Positions 20,615 to 29,526 of a stretch of 64,000 nucleotides of DNA are shown here, piece after piece (position 1 is the stretch's first letter; each line of letters starts with the position of its first letter). Source of the DNA: Marinobacter sp. HL-58. Its GTDB lineage: Bacteria; Pseudomonadota; Gammaproteobacteria; Pseudomonadales; Oleiphilaceae. Made by a program: the position numbers and the translations under genes. The stretch is from positions 62,001 to 126,000 of the forward strand of contig NZ_LIHP01000013.1 in the NCBI RefSeq assembly GCF_001314605.1. The letters are read 5' to 3'. Below the pieces are notes generated by a model that worked only from the letters and a program-made list of their open reading frames with translations, was not told the origin of the DNA and made no database searches.

Positions 20615-20632
20615 GGTGTTGCTCCTTTGTAT

Positions 20633-21535
20633 CTACCCGACCGTGGTCCCGGGTGGTGGCTTCGCAATGATCGGGGCGGGAATGATTTTCCGGCCATAGG
20701 CGGCCAGCAGGAAACCGATCGGAAACATTAGCACCCCGTAAACCGCTGCAGGAATCGACATGGCGCTGGACTCCAGCAGCGTCAGGGTCACCAGCAAGGC
20801 AATGGTACTGTTCTTGATGCCCAGCTCGACAGCGACTGCGATGGATTCACGCTGTGTTAACCCGGCCACCCTGCCTGCCAGGAGGCCGAGGAAGATGCCC
20901 GCCAGATTCAGTAACAGCGTTGCCGGGCCCGCCTGGCGGAGCAGATCCCAGATCTGGTCACGGACGCCCCAGACCAGTCCCACAACCAGCAGTGCCAGAA
21001 CCACGCCTCCGAATACGCTTACCGCGCTTTCAGCCCGGCGGGACAATTCCGGCGCCCGGGTACGAAATACCATACCTACCGCCACCGGGAACAACACGAT
21101 ACCAATCAGCATGCCCACTGTGCGGCCTACCGGCAACGTGATGGATTCTTCCGTTCCCGCATACAGCTGCAGGGCATAGTTTGTAAGGATCGGCAGAGTG
21201 ATGATGGTAATGAGGCTGGCCGTCACTGTCAGCACAATCGACAGGGCGATATTTCCCCGTGCCAGTAACACGAACAGGTTGGACGTCGTACCACCGGGAC
21301 AGGCGGCAATAATCACAAGACCCACCGCAATGGCGGCCGGAAGATCAAGCATGGAGGCCAGTGCAAAGGCAATCAGGGGCATCAGCAGTATCTGGGCAAT
21401 GGTTCCCACAATCATGCCTTTGGGGTAGACCGCCACCTGCCTGAAGTCCCTCACAGTCAGGGTCATTCCGATACCGATCATGATTATAAACAGGGCGATC
21501 GGCAGCCCGGCGGAAATCAGGGGACTGGACTCCAC
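20633..21535 (-). CDS. BASS family sodium-coupled organic anion symporter
   Basis: A 300-residue membrane protein of the bile acid:sodium symporter family (ten predicted helices). The segments GLVIIAACPGGTTSNLFVLLARGN near residue 75 and AVAVELGIKNSTIALLV near residue 230 match the sodium-binding cross-over region of BASS proteins. In bacteria these carry keto acids, pantoate and related anions; the plant plastid homologue carries pyruvate. Linkage to lrgA and lrgB, which are implicated in glycolate/pyruvate export, suggests a shared small-carboxylate substrate (inference). Confidence 0.85.
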   Translation of the reverse strand: MESSPLISAGLPIALFIIMIGIGMTLTVRDFRQVAVYPKGMIVGTIAQILLMPLIAFALASMLDLPAAIAVGLVIIAACPGGTTSNLFVLLARGNIALSIVLTVTASLITIITLPILTNYALQLYAGTEESITLPVGRTVGMLIGIVLFPVAVGMVFRTRAPELSRRAESAVSVFGGVVLALLVVGLVWGVRDQIWDLLRQAGPATLLLNLAGIFLGLLAGRVAGLTQRESIAVAVELGIKNSTIALLVTLTLLESSAMSIPAAVYGVLMFPIGFLLAAYGRKIIPAPIIAKPPPGTTVG

Positions 21536-21804
21536 AGTGCCTCCAGGGATTGTTGTTTTAATGAAGTTAGCCAGCTAAAGAAAATACCACAAGCAAAACC
21601 AAAGCAGTGAACCCGGATTCGCAACAACATGTAATGCAAGACCCCGGGTTTCCGGGTTATGCCACCGCAAAAAAGTGAAACCTTTCGCTTCGTTCATCGT
21701 GTGATTATCCCTGTTGTTGCGTATACTTGCGGACAACAACTATGCGAACCCAAACGCATATCACGACATGCAGTTTGGCATAAAAAAACGCAAGAGGACG
21801 ATGA
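21536..21804. promoter_or_regulatory. Divergent control region between BASS transporter and wax ester synthase
   Basis: This 269-bp gap contains no convincing gene. Near its right end, GTTGTTGCG at 21713-21721 and ACAACAAC at 21736-21743 form an imperfect inverted repeat around GTATACTT, a plausible -10 region of the acyltransferase promoter. Nothing else stands out. Confidence 0.35.
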
Positions 21805-23274
21805 ATGAAACGCCTGGGAACACTGGACGCATCCTGGCTGGCGGTGGAGTCAGAAGACACCCCGATGCACGTTGGCAACCTGCAGATTTTTTCGCTTCCG
21901 GAAGGTGCACCGGAAACCTTTCTCAGAGACATGCTTGCCCGCATGAAAGCGGATGCTGACGTCGCACCGCCCTGGTGTTACAAGCTGGCATTTTCCGGTT
22001 TTCTGGGGCGACTGATAGCCCCCTCCTGGAAGGTCGACAAAAAGCTGGACCTGGATTATCACGTACGTCATTCGGCGCTGCCCCGTCCCGGCAGTGAACG
22101 GGAACTGGGTATCCTGGTGTCACGACTGCACTCCAACCCCCTGGATTTTTCCCGGCCGCTGTGGGAATGCCATATTATCGAGGGGCTGGAAAATAACCGC
22201 TTTGCGCTGTACACCAAGATGCACCATTCGATGATTGATGGCATCAGTGGTGTCCGGCTGATGCAGCGGGTGCTGAGCAAGGACCCGCACGAAATCAACA
22301 TGCTGCCACCCTGGTCAGTACGTCCAGACCGCACCCGGGGCAGCAAAACCGACGACGAAGCCAGTATTACCGCCGCACTTTCCCAGGCCAAAGACGCTCT
22401 GAAACTGCAGGCCGATATGGCCCCACGCCTGTGGGACGCCATGAACCGCCTGATTCATTCCGCCCGGCACCCGGAGGAAGGCCTGACGGCACCCTTCGCG
22501 GGGCCGCTGTCTGCCCTCAACCACCGGGTGACCGGGCAGCGGCGGTTCGCAACTCAGCACTATCAGCTGGAACGCATAAAAAAGCTGAGCCAGGCCTCCA
22601 ATGCCTCCCTCAATGACATCGTACTGTATCTGTGCGGCACGGCCCTGCGCCGCTTCCTGCTGGAACAGGATGGCCTGCCGGAGACCCCACTGACAGCGGG
22701 AATTCCGGTGAATATCCGCCCTTCTGACGACCAGGGCACGGGCACGCAGATCAGCTTCATGATTGCCTCTCTGGCAACCAATGAAGCGGACCCGCTGACA
22801 CGGCTGTCGCATATCAAGCAATCCACCCGGCGGGCAAAACAGCACCTGCAGAAGCTGCCCCGCAAGGCACTGACCCAGTACACCATGCTGCTGATGTCGC
22901 CCTACATCCTGCAATTGATGTCGGGAATGGGCGGGCGCATGCGGCCGGTTTTCAACGTGACCATTTCCAATGTGCCGGGGCCCGAGGAGACGCTCTACTA
23001 TGAAGGCGCGCGGCTTGAGGCCATGTACCCGGTGTCGCTGATCGCCCATGGCGGTGCACTGAACATCACCTGCCTGAGCTACTCCGGTTCCCTGAACTTC
23101 GGCTTCACGGGTTGCCGCGACACCTTGCCCAGCATGCAGAAACTGGCGGTCTATACCGGTGAAGCCTTGGATGAGCTTGAAAGCCTGATTCTGCCACCGC
23201 CCGGCAAATCCGCACCCGCAGGAAAAGCCAGGTCGGCCACCAGGGCCCGAAGAGCACCCCGAAAAAAAAACTGA
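21805..23274 (+). CDS. ws2: Wax ester synthase / diacylglycerol acyltransferase (WS2 type)
   Basis: A 489-residue bifunctional acyltransferase that joins fatty acyl-CoA to a fatty alcohol (wax ester) or diacylglycerol (triacylglycerol) at the lipid-inclusion surface. The catalytic HHxxxDG motif is HHSMIDG at residues 140-146. Other family blocks are PLWECHIIEGLENNRFA, NDIVLYLCGTALRRFL and NVTISNVPGPEETLYYEGA. I recognise MKRLGTLDASWLAVESEDTP as the start of the Marinobacter WS2 enzyme. The last 26 residues are rich in Ala, Arg and Lys (ARSATRARRAPRKKN), longer than I recall for the known enzyme. Confidence 0.94.
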   Translation: MKRLGTLDASWLAVESEDTPMHVGNLQIFSLPEGAPETFLRDMLARMKADADVAPPWCYKLAFSGFLGRLIAPSWKVDKKLDLDYHVRHSALPRPGSERELGILVSRLHSNPLDFSRPLWECHIIEGLENNRFALYTKMHHSMIDGISGVRLMQRVLSKDPHEINMLPPWSVRPDRTRGSKTDDEASITAALSQAKDALKLQADMAPRLWDAMNRLIHSARHPEEGLTAPFAGPLSALNHRVTGQRRFATQHYQLERIKKLSQASNASLNDIVLYLCGTALRRFLLEQDGLPETPLTAGIPVNIRPSDDQGTGTQISFMIASLATNEADPLTRLSHIKQSTRRAKQHLQKLPRKALTQYTMLLMSPYILQLMSGMGGRMRPVFNVTISNVPGPEETLYYEGARLEAMYPVSLIAHGGALNITCLSYSGSLNFGFTGCRDTLPSMQKLAVYTGEALDELESLILPPPGKSAPAGKARSATRARRAPRKKN

Positions 23275-23331
23275 ATCAAAAACCTGAAGAGAATAAACCA
23301 GTAATTGGAGAGGCATGCGGGACGATGCCAG

Positions 23332-23958
23332 TCAGGGCTGGCTTTTCCAGTTAGCAGCACCGACAAAAATCAGCTGCAGGAAGCGGGCGGTTCGCTTTCT
23401 GACCTGCTCCTCCTGGTATTCATCATCCGGTGATATGGTCAGGATGTCGGTCAGGCTGAAGGCCACACTGCGCACCACCAGGTCACAGGTCAGGTCCAGG
23501 TCGGCATCGCTCAGGTGATCGGCCAGCTTCAGCCGGCGCAGGTCGTTGGCCAGTTCGCTGGCAAAAAATCGCATTTCGCTGCGAATACCTTCCTGCACTG
23601 CCCGGCTTTCCCCCGCCAGCCCCTGGGCCATGAACATGAAAAAAGCACGATTGTTCTGGGCGTGGGTAATGAAGATTCCCACGGACTCATCAATCAGCTT
23701 GTCCGCCTGCAGGACATTGGCCCGGGCCTCCCGCATCATGCGCCTGAGCACCAGCCCCAGCTCATCCACCAGCTGCAGGCCCAGGTCGTCCATATTGCGG
23801 AAATGCCGGTAGAAGGATGTCGGCACCACTCCGGCCTGCCGTGTGACCTCCCGAATGCCCAGGCTGGCAAAGTGCCGGCCCTTGCCCACCAAGGTCAGCG
23901 CCGCGTTCATCAGTTTCTCACGGGTTTCCCCCGGCTTGGGTCGTTTTCTCTCTGCCAT
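23332..23958 (-). CDS. desT: TetR-family regulator of unsaturated fatty acid genes (DesT/FabR type)
   Basis: A 208-residue repressor. The N-terminal helix-turn-helix is FASLGIREVTRQAGVVPTSF YRHF (split here), near residues 30-52, matching FabR and DesT. DesT senses the ratio of unsaturated to saturated acyl-CoA and controls the desaturase operon. The start at 23958 (MAERKRPKPGE) is chosen over 23997 because family members open this way. It is divergent from the reductase-desaturase pair, the same arrangement as desT and desCB in Pseudomonas aeruginosa. Operator-like palindromes fill the space between. Confidence 0.85.
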   Translation of the reverse strand: MAERKRPKPGETREKLMNAALTLVGKGRHFASLGIREVTRQAGVVPTSFYRHFRNMDDLGLQLVDELGLVLRRMMREARANVLQADKLIDESVGIFITHAQNNRAFFMFMAQGLAGESRAVQEGIRSEMRFFASELANDLRRLKLADHLSDADLDLTCDLVVRSVAFSLTDILTISPDDEYQEEQVRKRTARFLQLIFVGAANWKSQP

Positions 23959-23992
23959 GGCCCCACGAAAGCTCACATGTTGATTACAAGAC

Positions 23993-24118
23993 AACAAGTG
24001 TACACATCCAGTCGAAAAAAATAACCTGAACCTGTCATATTGGGCCAGGATGAAAACACTGATTGCCCGCCCCCCTGCCCAAGTGTACAGTCGTACACAT
24101 TAGTGAACACTTGTACAC
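23993..24118. promoter_or_regulatory. DesT-like operator cluster
   Basis: Three related sites lie in the divergent promoter. GTGTAC-AGTC-GTACAC at 24083-24098 is a 6-4-6 inverted repeat, and GTGAAC-ACTT-GTACAC at 24103-24118 has the same spacing. A third, ACAACAAGTGTACAC at 23993-24007, lies next to desT. The middle one contains AGTGAACACTTGT, the core I know from FabR/DesT operators. The pair ends 22 bp before desC, suited to repression of it. Confidence 0.75.
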
Positions 24119-24140
24119 ATCAGTACACAGGAGCGCGATT

Positions 24141-25241
24141 ATGATAGCCGTACTGGAAAAGTCATCAACACTGCACTGGCTGGGCCGGCAGCTTTTTAAC
24201 CGGGACGACCCGGCTGCCTTTTTTGATCCCCTGCTGGAGCGGGTCAATCCCATGTGGGTGAAGCAGTACACCCCTGCCCGGGTTGCGGCAATCTATAACG
24301 AAACCTCCGATACCAAAACCTTTGTGGTGGCACCTGCCGGGCGCTGGAAAGGTTTCGAGGCCGGCCAGCATGTCAACATCAGCGTGGATATTGATGGCGT
24401 GCGCCGCAACCGGACCTTCAGCCTCTCCAGCTCACCATTACAGTGGCAGACCGATGGCACGGTCACCCTGACCATCAAGCGCTTGCCCGGAGGGCTGGTA
24501 ACCAACTGGATGCACGATCACCTTGAGCCGGGCGCCGTAGTGGGCCTTGGCGACGCCTTCGGAGACTTCCGTATCCCGAATCCCGAGGAGCCGGCCCTGT
24601 ACATTGCCGGCGGCAGCGGTATTACCCCGGTGTTGAGCCAGCTGGAAACCATGGCGGCGTCGGACTATCGCTCGCCGGTGACGCTGCTCTATTACGTGCG
24701 TACCCAGGCGGACATTATCGCCGCCGAGAAACTGCGTGCCCTGGCGGCTCGCTGGCCCGCATTCACGCTGAAGATCTTTACCACCGACGAGTCCGAGCCG
24801 CAGTTACTCTGCGAGGATCACCTGGCTGACGTACCCGGCCTGCCTGCCAGACGCTGCTACCTCTGTGGCCCGAAAGGCCTGATGGACCTGGCGAATGACC
24901 TTCTGTACCGCAGGGGCATCAGCGAAGACCGGGTTCACAGCACCTTTTTCTCGGCGCCGGCGGCGACGCTGGATACCGACAGCCTTGGTGGCGCCGTGCA
25001 CTTCGAGCGCAGCAACCTGGATGTCTCATCCGAGGGCGATGCAGTGCTGCTGGAGATCGCCGAAGCGGCAAAGCTGTCACCCCGCTACGGCTGCCGTATG
25101 GGTATCTGCCACCAGTGCAGCTGCCGCAAGACCAGCGGCACCGTGGTCAACCGCCTGACCGGAAAAGCCTCCGGGCCGGGTGATGAAAGCATTCAGCTTT
25201 GTGTCTCTGTACCCCGCGGGCCGGTGTCCATCGATATCTGA
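24141..25241 (+). CDS. desC: Ferredoxin reductase partner of acyl desaturase
   Basis: A 366-residue electron-transfer flavoprotein with three domains: FAD-binding (RTFSLSSSP near residue 93), NAD(P)H-binding (LYIAGGSGITPVLSQLE near residue 155; YLCGPKGLMD) and a C-terminal plant-type [2Fe-2S] ferredoxin with Cys residues in CRMGICHQCSC and IQLCVS. It passes electrons from NAD(P)H to the desaturase encoded 68 nt downstream. GGAG 8 nt before the ATG at 24141 sets the start; the frame is open further upstream but covers the operators. Confidence 0.88.
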   Translation: MIAVLEKSSTLHWLGRQLFNRDDPAAFFDPLLERVNPMWVKQYTPARVAAIYNETSDTKTFVVAPAGRWKGFEAGQHVNISVDIDGVRRNRTFSLSSSPLQWQTDGTVTLTIKRLPGGLVTNWMHDHLEPGAVVGLGDAFGDFRIPNPEEPALYIAGGSGITPVLSQLETMAASDYRSPVTLLYYVRTQADIIAAEKLRALAARWPAFTLKIFTTDESEPQLLCEDHLADVPGLPARRCYLCGPKGLMDLANDLLYRRGISEDRVHSTFFSAPAATLDTDSLGGAVHFERSNLDVSSEGDAVLLEIAEAAKLSPRYGCRMGICHQCSCRKTSGTVVNRLTGKASGPGDESIQLCVSVPRGPVSIDI

Positions 25242-25309
25242 CCGGCTCGCCCACAAGGCCTGAACCCATTATTCGCAGAGCCGTCTGACGATTCTGCAAG
25301 GAGCACACC

Positions 25310-26407
25310 ATGAAGAAAATGAACGAAACACAGCTCAAAGAACTGGAACAGGATCTGGACACCATCCGTGACCAGGTGCTTGCCGACCTGGGTGAACGGG
25401 ATGCCCGTTACATCCGAAAAATTGTACGACTGCACCGCACTCTGGAAGTTGGTGGGCGGGTACTGATGCCCTTCGGATTCATTCCGCCAGTGTTTGTGGC
25501 CGCCACTGCAGCGCTGGGCATTTCCAAAATCATCGAGAATATGGAAATCGGCCACAACGTCATGCACGGCCAGTACGACTGGATGAACGACCCCTCACTG
25601 CATTCGCAGACCTATGAGTGGGACACCGTGTGTACCGGCGATTCCTGGCGCCGCACCCACAACTATGAGCACCACACCTACACCAACATCATCGGCAAGG
25701 ACCGTGACTACGGCTACGCCCTGTTGCGCCTGAGCGATGACGACAAGTGGAAGCCGGCCCACAGCCTGCAGTTTATCAATTACGTGCTGCTGAGCGTGTT
25801 CTTCCAGTGGGGCGTGGGGCTTCACGAACTGGAGTCCGAGCGCATACGCCGGCGGGAAATTTCGGTGCGTGAGAAGATTCCGTTCCTGAAGGATTTTTTC
25901 CGTAAAGGTGGCCGCCAGGCCTTCAAGGACTATGTATTCTTTCCACTGGTCACCTTCCCGGTCGCACCGGTGGTACTGGCCGGAAACATCGGCGCCAACC
26001 TGATCCGCAACCTGTGGTCATCCACGGTGATTTTCTGTGGCCACTTCACCCAGGATGCGGAAACGTTCACCGAAGAGGAATGCGAAGGCGAGAGCAAGGG
26101 GCACTGGTACCTGCGCCAGCTCACCGGTTCGAGCAACTTCACCGGCGGCAAGTGGGTGCATGTGCTCAGTGGCCACCTGAGCTATCAGGTAGAGCATCAC
26201 ATCTTTCCGGACCTGCCGGCCCACCGTTACCCGGAGATCTCGGAACAGGTGCAGGCGGTGTGCAGGAAACATGGCATTCCCTACAACACCGGGACCTTTG
26301 CCAAACAATACTCCACAGTTCTGAAGCGGATACTCGGGTATTCACTGCCGGACCGGATGCGGAACAGACTGCTGCCGGAATTCAGTAACCCGGCAACTCA
26401 GCCCTGA
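25310..26407 (+). CDS. desB: Membrane acyl-CoA/fatty acid desaturase
   Basis: A 365-residue di-iron desaturase that inserts a double bond into a saturated acyl chain in the inner membrane, adjusting fluidity. The three histidine boxes are HNVMH (82-86), HNYEHH (117-122) and HLSYQVEHH (289-297), with hydrophobic segments between. It lies downstream of the ferredoxin reductase in an apparent desC-desB operon under DesT. Its stop overlaps the stop of the convergent diguanylate cyclase gene by 10 nt. AAGGAG precedes the ATG. Confidence 0.9.
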   Translation: MKKMNETQLKELEQDLDTIRDQVLADLGERDARYIRKIVRLHRTLEVGGRVLMPFGFIPPVFVAATAALGISKIIENMEIGHNVMHGQYDWMNDPSLHSQTYEWDTVCTGDSWRRTHNYEHHTYTNIIGKDRDYGYALLRLSDDDKWKPAHSLQFINYVLLSVFFQWGVGLHELESERIRRREISVREKIPFLKDFFRKGGRQAFKDYVFFPLVTFPVAPVVLAGNIGANLIRNLWSSTVIFCGHFTQDAETFTEEECEGESKGHWYLRQLTGSSNFTGGKWVHVLSGHLSYQVEHHIFPDLPAHRYPEISEQVQAVCRKHGIPYNTGTFAKQYSTVLKRILGYSLPDRMRNRLLPEFSNPATQP

Positions 26408-28242
26408 TCGGAGGAAATCTCTCCGGCAGTGGCACTGGCGCAATCCCTGTACTTCAGGGTATTGCGCCCGCCCTGTTTGGCTTCATACAAAGCTTCATCG
26501 GCCGCGCCTATCAACTCGGCAGGCTCAAAACGTTGACGCGCGGCCGCTGTGGCCACACCGATGCTCACGGTTACCGGCACCGGTTTGTCGTTCCAGCAAA
26601 ACCTGAGGGCTTCATCAACCCGGCGGCGGATACGCTCTGCCATACAGCGTGCGCCCTTTGAATCCGTATCGGGAAGAATCACCGCAAACTCCTCCCCTCC
26701 ATAACGGGCCACAATGTCCGCCCCCCGGTTTACACTGGCAGAAATGGCGTCGGCAATCTTTCTGAGACAGTCATCCCCTGCCTGGTGTCCCAGGGAATCA
26801 TTCAGGTCCTTGAACCTGTCCACATCAACCATCAGCAGGGACAACGGCCCACTGCGACTGCATCGGGCAGTTTCCTCGCACAGCCGCTCATCGAAATAAC
26901 GGCGGTTGAATACACCTGTCAGGCCGTCCGTTGAACTGAGGGCCTCCAGTTGGCGGTTCGCCACTTCCAGCTCCGATGTTCGCTCGGAAACCCGCTGCTC
27001 CAGGCGGTGTGTCATATCTTCCTGAATCTGCTGGTTCTCCAGCATCAACAGGCGCATCCGGTCAGCCAGTGCCAGCGACAGCAGGATCACCTCGAAGGCA
27101 GAACCAATTTGAATCGCATAGTCGGTAACAAAGTTTGCGGGCATCAGGCCAAAGGTCTTCAGGGTATAAAGAATCATCCCTGACAGCAGCGCCGACCAGG
27201 CGATCATGAAATAGCGCGCTGGCTTGAAATTCCGGTACAGGCAGATGGCGCCCGCCACCAGGATAAAAAGCACTGAGACAGATGCCATGAATGTGGTCAC
27301 CCGTATGACCGGCCCATAGTCGGGCCAGAACAGCGAGGCCAGCGCCATTATCGGGAAGAACAGCATGAAGCCCACGAATATCCGCTCCAGCCGCGGAGCG
27401 TTTACTTTCAGGGCAAGGAAAGACTTGGAAAAACCAAGGATGCTGAACATTCCCATGGCGATCAGGAATGATATCGCCCGGTTGTTCCACCAGGTGGCCT
27501 CGGGCCAGAGATGCTCGAACGAAAGCCCGTTGAGCGTAAACTGGAGAAGCCCATAGAAGACAATGTAGGACACGTACCAGAGGTAGTTCTTGTCTCGGAT
27601 CGACACGAAAATAAGCAGATTGAAAGCGGCCATGCAGAACAGCAGGCCATAGTAGACTCCCAGGATAAAACGCTCCTGGTGATCCGCCGCGCTGAAGGCT
27701 TCGTTTTCCCAGAGGGTCAGCTGCATCTGAACCGCGCCGGACGTGGTGACCCGGAGAAAGACATCGGTGGCCTCTCCCCGGGGGAGATCGAACGAGAAAT
27801 TGATATTGTGGTGTTTGCGGCCACGGGTTGCGAAAGGTATGGAATCCCCTGCCTGTTGCCGCTCAATTCGACCGTCTTCCCTGAGGAAATACACCTCCAT
27901 GCGGTCAATTATCGGATAAAGCCCTTCAAGCACCCAGCGCTGATTGGGATTGCTGCGGTTTTCAATCCGGGTATGGAACCAGTATGCAGAGTCGGTAAAA
28001 CCGAAATTGTAGGCTTCGTCCGGCTGTTCAACAGACGCGATATCCGGCCAGTCCGATAGAATATCCTCAATGCCGTACTCGCCGGAAGCATCTTCGTAGT
28101 AGGTAAGATGGCGGGATATGTCCACCCGGTCGCTGTCCCGATCCAGAACCACGGGAAATGGATCCGTGATCCCGCTGCTTGCAGAGGCAACCCCGGGCAT
28201 AGCCAGCAGAAACAGAAGATTGACAATGACAAACAACCGCAA
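26398..28242 (-). CDS. 7TMR-DISM membrane diguanylate cyclase
   Basis: A 614-residue sensor. A signal peptide (MRLFVIVNLLFLLAMPG) leads to a periplasmic 7TMR-DISM extracellular domain (about residues 35-185), then seven membrane helices (about 190-400), a short coiled coil, and a GGDEF domain. The active-site motif is GGEEF at residues 515-519, and RGAD nine residues upstream fits the c-di-GMP inhibitory I-site, so the enzyme should be active and feedback-regulated. It makes c-di-GMP in the cytoplasm in response to a periplasmic ligand, unknown here. It is convergent with desB. Confidence 0.9.
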   Translation of the reverse strand: MRLFVIVNLLFLLAMPGVASASSGITDPFPVVLDRDSDRVDISRHLTYYEDASGEYGIEDILSDWPDIASVEQPDEAYNFGFTDSAYWFHTRIENRSNPNQRWVLEGLYPIIDRMEVYFLREDGRIERQQAGDSIPFATRGRKHHNINFSFDLPRGEATDVFLRVTTSGAVQMQLTLWENEAFSAADHQERFILGVYYGLLFCMAAFNLLIFVSIRDKNYLWYVSYIVFYGLLQFTLNGLSFEHLWPEATWWNNRAISFLIAMGMFSILGFSKSFLALKVNAPRLERIFVGFMLFFPIMALASLFWPDYGPVIRVTTFMASVSVLFILVAGAICLYRNFKPARYFMIAWSALLSGMILYTLKTFGLMPANFVTDYAIQIGSAFEVILLSLALADRMRLLMLENQQIQEDMTHRLEQRVSERTSELEVANRQLEALSSTDGLTGVFNRRYFDERLCEETARCSRSGPLSLLMVDVDRFKDLNDSLGHQAGDDCLRKIADAISASVNRGADIVARYGGEEFAVILPDTDSKGARCMAERIRRRVDEALRFCWNDKPVPVTVSIGVATAAARQRFEPAELIGAADEALYEAKQGGRNTLKYRDCASATAGEISSDQG

Positions 28243-28359
28243 AGCCGGTCCCCTTTTGTTGTCGTAATCAGGGCTTGGTATTGCGCCTCACTGACTGACA
28301 GTCTAGCGGATCCGGCTAAGCGGGAATGCTTAAAGATGTCTCAAAACGGTAAGTTTTTG

Positions 28360-28400
28360 TTCCCGCCGCAGCTCGTAGGAGACAAGACCTGCGGCGGGAA
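28360..28400. other. 12-bp hairpin at the 3' end of nsrR
   Basis: TTCCCGCCGCAG (28360-28371) and its exact complement (28389-28400) enclose a 17-nt loop, immediately after the nsrR stop. On the nsrR strand the stem is followed by CAAAAACTT and not by a T run, so it is a stable 3' structure but not a canonical intrinsic terminator. Confidence 0.55.
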
Positions 28401-28838
28401 TCAGGCAATCTGCAACAAACGTAGCAACTGGGGGCGATGCTGATCCTGGATGACGTCTGCCAGGGTGTACTTGTCGAGGGTTTCAAGGAAGGCCGTGAGC
28501 GCTTCCCCGAGCATGGACTTCAGGCCACACACCGGCGTGATCCGACAGGCATTCTTGGACGAGAAACATTCAACGATGTTGAGATCCTGCTCGGTCTCCC
28601 GCACCAGGATTCCGATGTTGATGTCTGCCGGCGCCCTGTGTAAACGCATGCCACCCTTTTTGCCCCGAACGGTCTCTATATAACCCTTCTTGTTGAGCTG
28701 GTGTACCACCTTCATCAGGTGATTCTTGGAGATGTCATAGCTGTCGGCAATCTCCTGGATGGTTGCCAGTTCGTCACCCTGCACTGCGAGGTAAATCAGA
28801 ACGCGCAGGGAATAGTCGGTGTAACGGGTGATATGCAT
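28401..28838 (-). CDS. nsrR: Rrf2-family nitric-oxide-sensing repressor NsrR
   Basis: A 145-residue regulator with an N-terminal winged helix (MHITRYTDYSLRVLIYLA, IQEIADSYDISKNHLMKVV) and the three cluster-binding cysteines in ECFSSKNACRITPVCGLK (about residues 90-107). NsrR binds an Fe-S cluster that NO destroys, releasing repression of NO-detoxifying genes. Its position beside norB and two NsrR-like operators in this window support the call. It ends a minus-strand group with the DUF454 and small membrane proteins. Confidence 0.92.
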   Translation of the reverse strand: MHITRYTDYSLRVLIYLAVQGDELATIQEIADSYDISKNHLMKVVHQLNKKGYIETVRGKKGGMRLHRAPADINIGILVRETEQDLNIVECFSSKNACRITPVCGLKSMLGEALTAFLETLDKYTLADVIQDQHRPQLLRLLQIA

Positions 28839-28867
28839 TCATCAACTCCAATACTACAGATGCGTCG

Positions 28868-29242
28868 TCAGCACGAAGCACGCGTTAAGAGATAACAGGC
28901 GAGACCGGAAAACATCAGGCCTGTCACGACCAGCACCACCGGTGCCGCACCAGTGAAAAAAAGTACGGACCAACTCACACAAAGCATCAGACAGGCCAGC
29001 CACTTTCCCTTGACAGGGATCGCACGCTTCCGGCGCCAATTGTCTATGGCCGGGCCAAATGTCTCATGGTTTTCCAGCCAGGCCGCAAAAGCCGGTGACC
29101 CTTTACTGGCCGACCAGGCAGCAAGCAGAACGAATGGTGTGGTCGGCAACAGGGGCAGGACAACACCGATAGCAGCCAATGCGATACTTGTATACGCAAG
29201 GATTCTGAAACCGGTTCTTCCGGACAAGGAATTCATTGGCAT
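28868..29242 (-). CDS. DUF454 (YbaN-like) inner-membrane protein
   Basis: A 124-residue membrane protein with about three hydrophobic segments. Family marks are GVVLPLLPTTPFVLLAAW near residue 26 and SPAFAAWLENHETFGPAIDNW near residue 49, as in YbaN/DUF454. Function unknown. A second ATG at 29236 is an equally good start. It lies 29 nt upstream of nsrR on the same strand and 46 nt after the small membrane protein gene, so a three-gene operon divergent from norB is likely. Its link with NO metabolism is inferred from position only. Confidence 0.82.
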   Translation of the reverse strand: MPMNSLSGRTGFRILAYTSIALAAIGVVLPLLPTTPFVLLAAWSASKGSPAFAAWLENHETFGPAIDNWRRKRAIPVKGKWLACLMLCVSWSVLFFTGAAPVVLVVTGLMFSGLACYLLTRASC

Positions 29243-29288
29243 CTTCTCTCGAAAGCCACTGCGAGATCTGTCGCTATTCTACCGATAA

Positions 29289-29504
29289 TCAGTGCACAGG
29301 TCTTCCCAACTGCTTCAGTGACACCAGCCTGGCGATGTACGCGATCTTGATTCCGGTGGCAAATATCAGGGTTCCGATATGGGCAGCTATCTGTCCTGCA
29401 AGCGGCAGGGTACTGGCAAAAGGATAAGCCAGTAATACCGTTGCCAGCAGCCCCACAGTAGAGGTAAGCAAAGCGCTGTTGGCATAACCAAGCAACCTGT
29501 CCAT
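29289..29504 (-). CDS. Small two-helix membrane protein next to norB
   Basis: A 71-residue protein with two predicted membrane helices (LLTSTVGLLATVLLAYPF and AGQIAAHIGTLIFATGIKIAYIA). The strong ribosome site AAGGAGGAGG just before the ATG shows that it is translated. I do not recognise a named family. It is the first gene of the minus-strand group leading to nsrR, divergent from norB, so expression under NO or low oxygen is a fair guess. Confidence 0.72.
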   Translation of the reverse strand: MDRLLGYANSALLTSTVGLLATVLLAYPFASTLPLAGQIAAHIGTLIFATGIKIAYIARLVSLKQLGRPVH

Positions 29505-29526
29505 TCCTCCTCCTTAACATACATAC

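Noticed and set aside
28345..28403. Intrinsic terminator after nsrR
   Set aside because: The hairpin is strong, but on the nsrR strand it is followed by an A-rich run; the T run is on the opposite side, where no gene ends.
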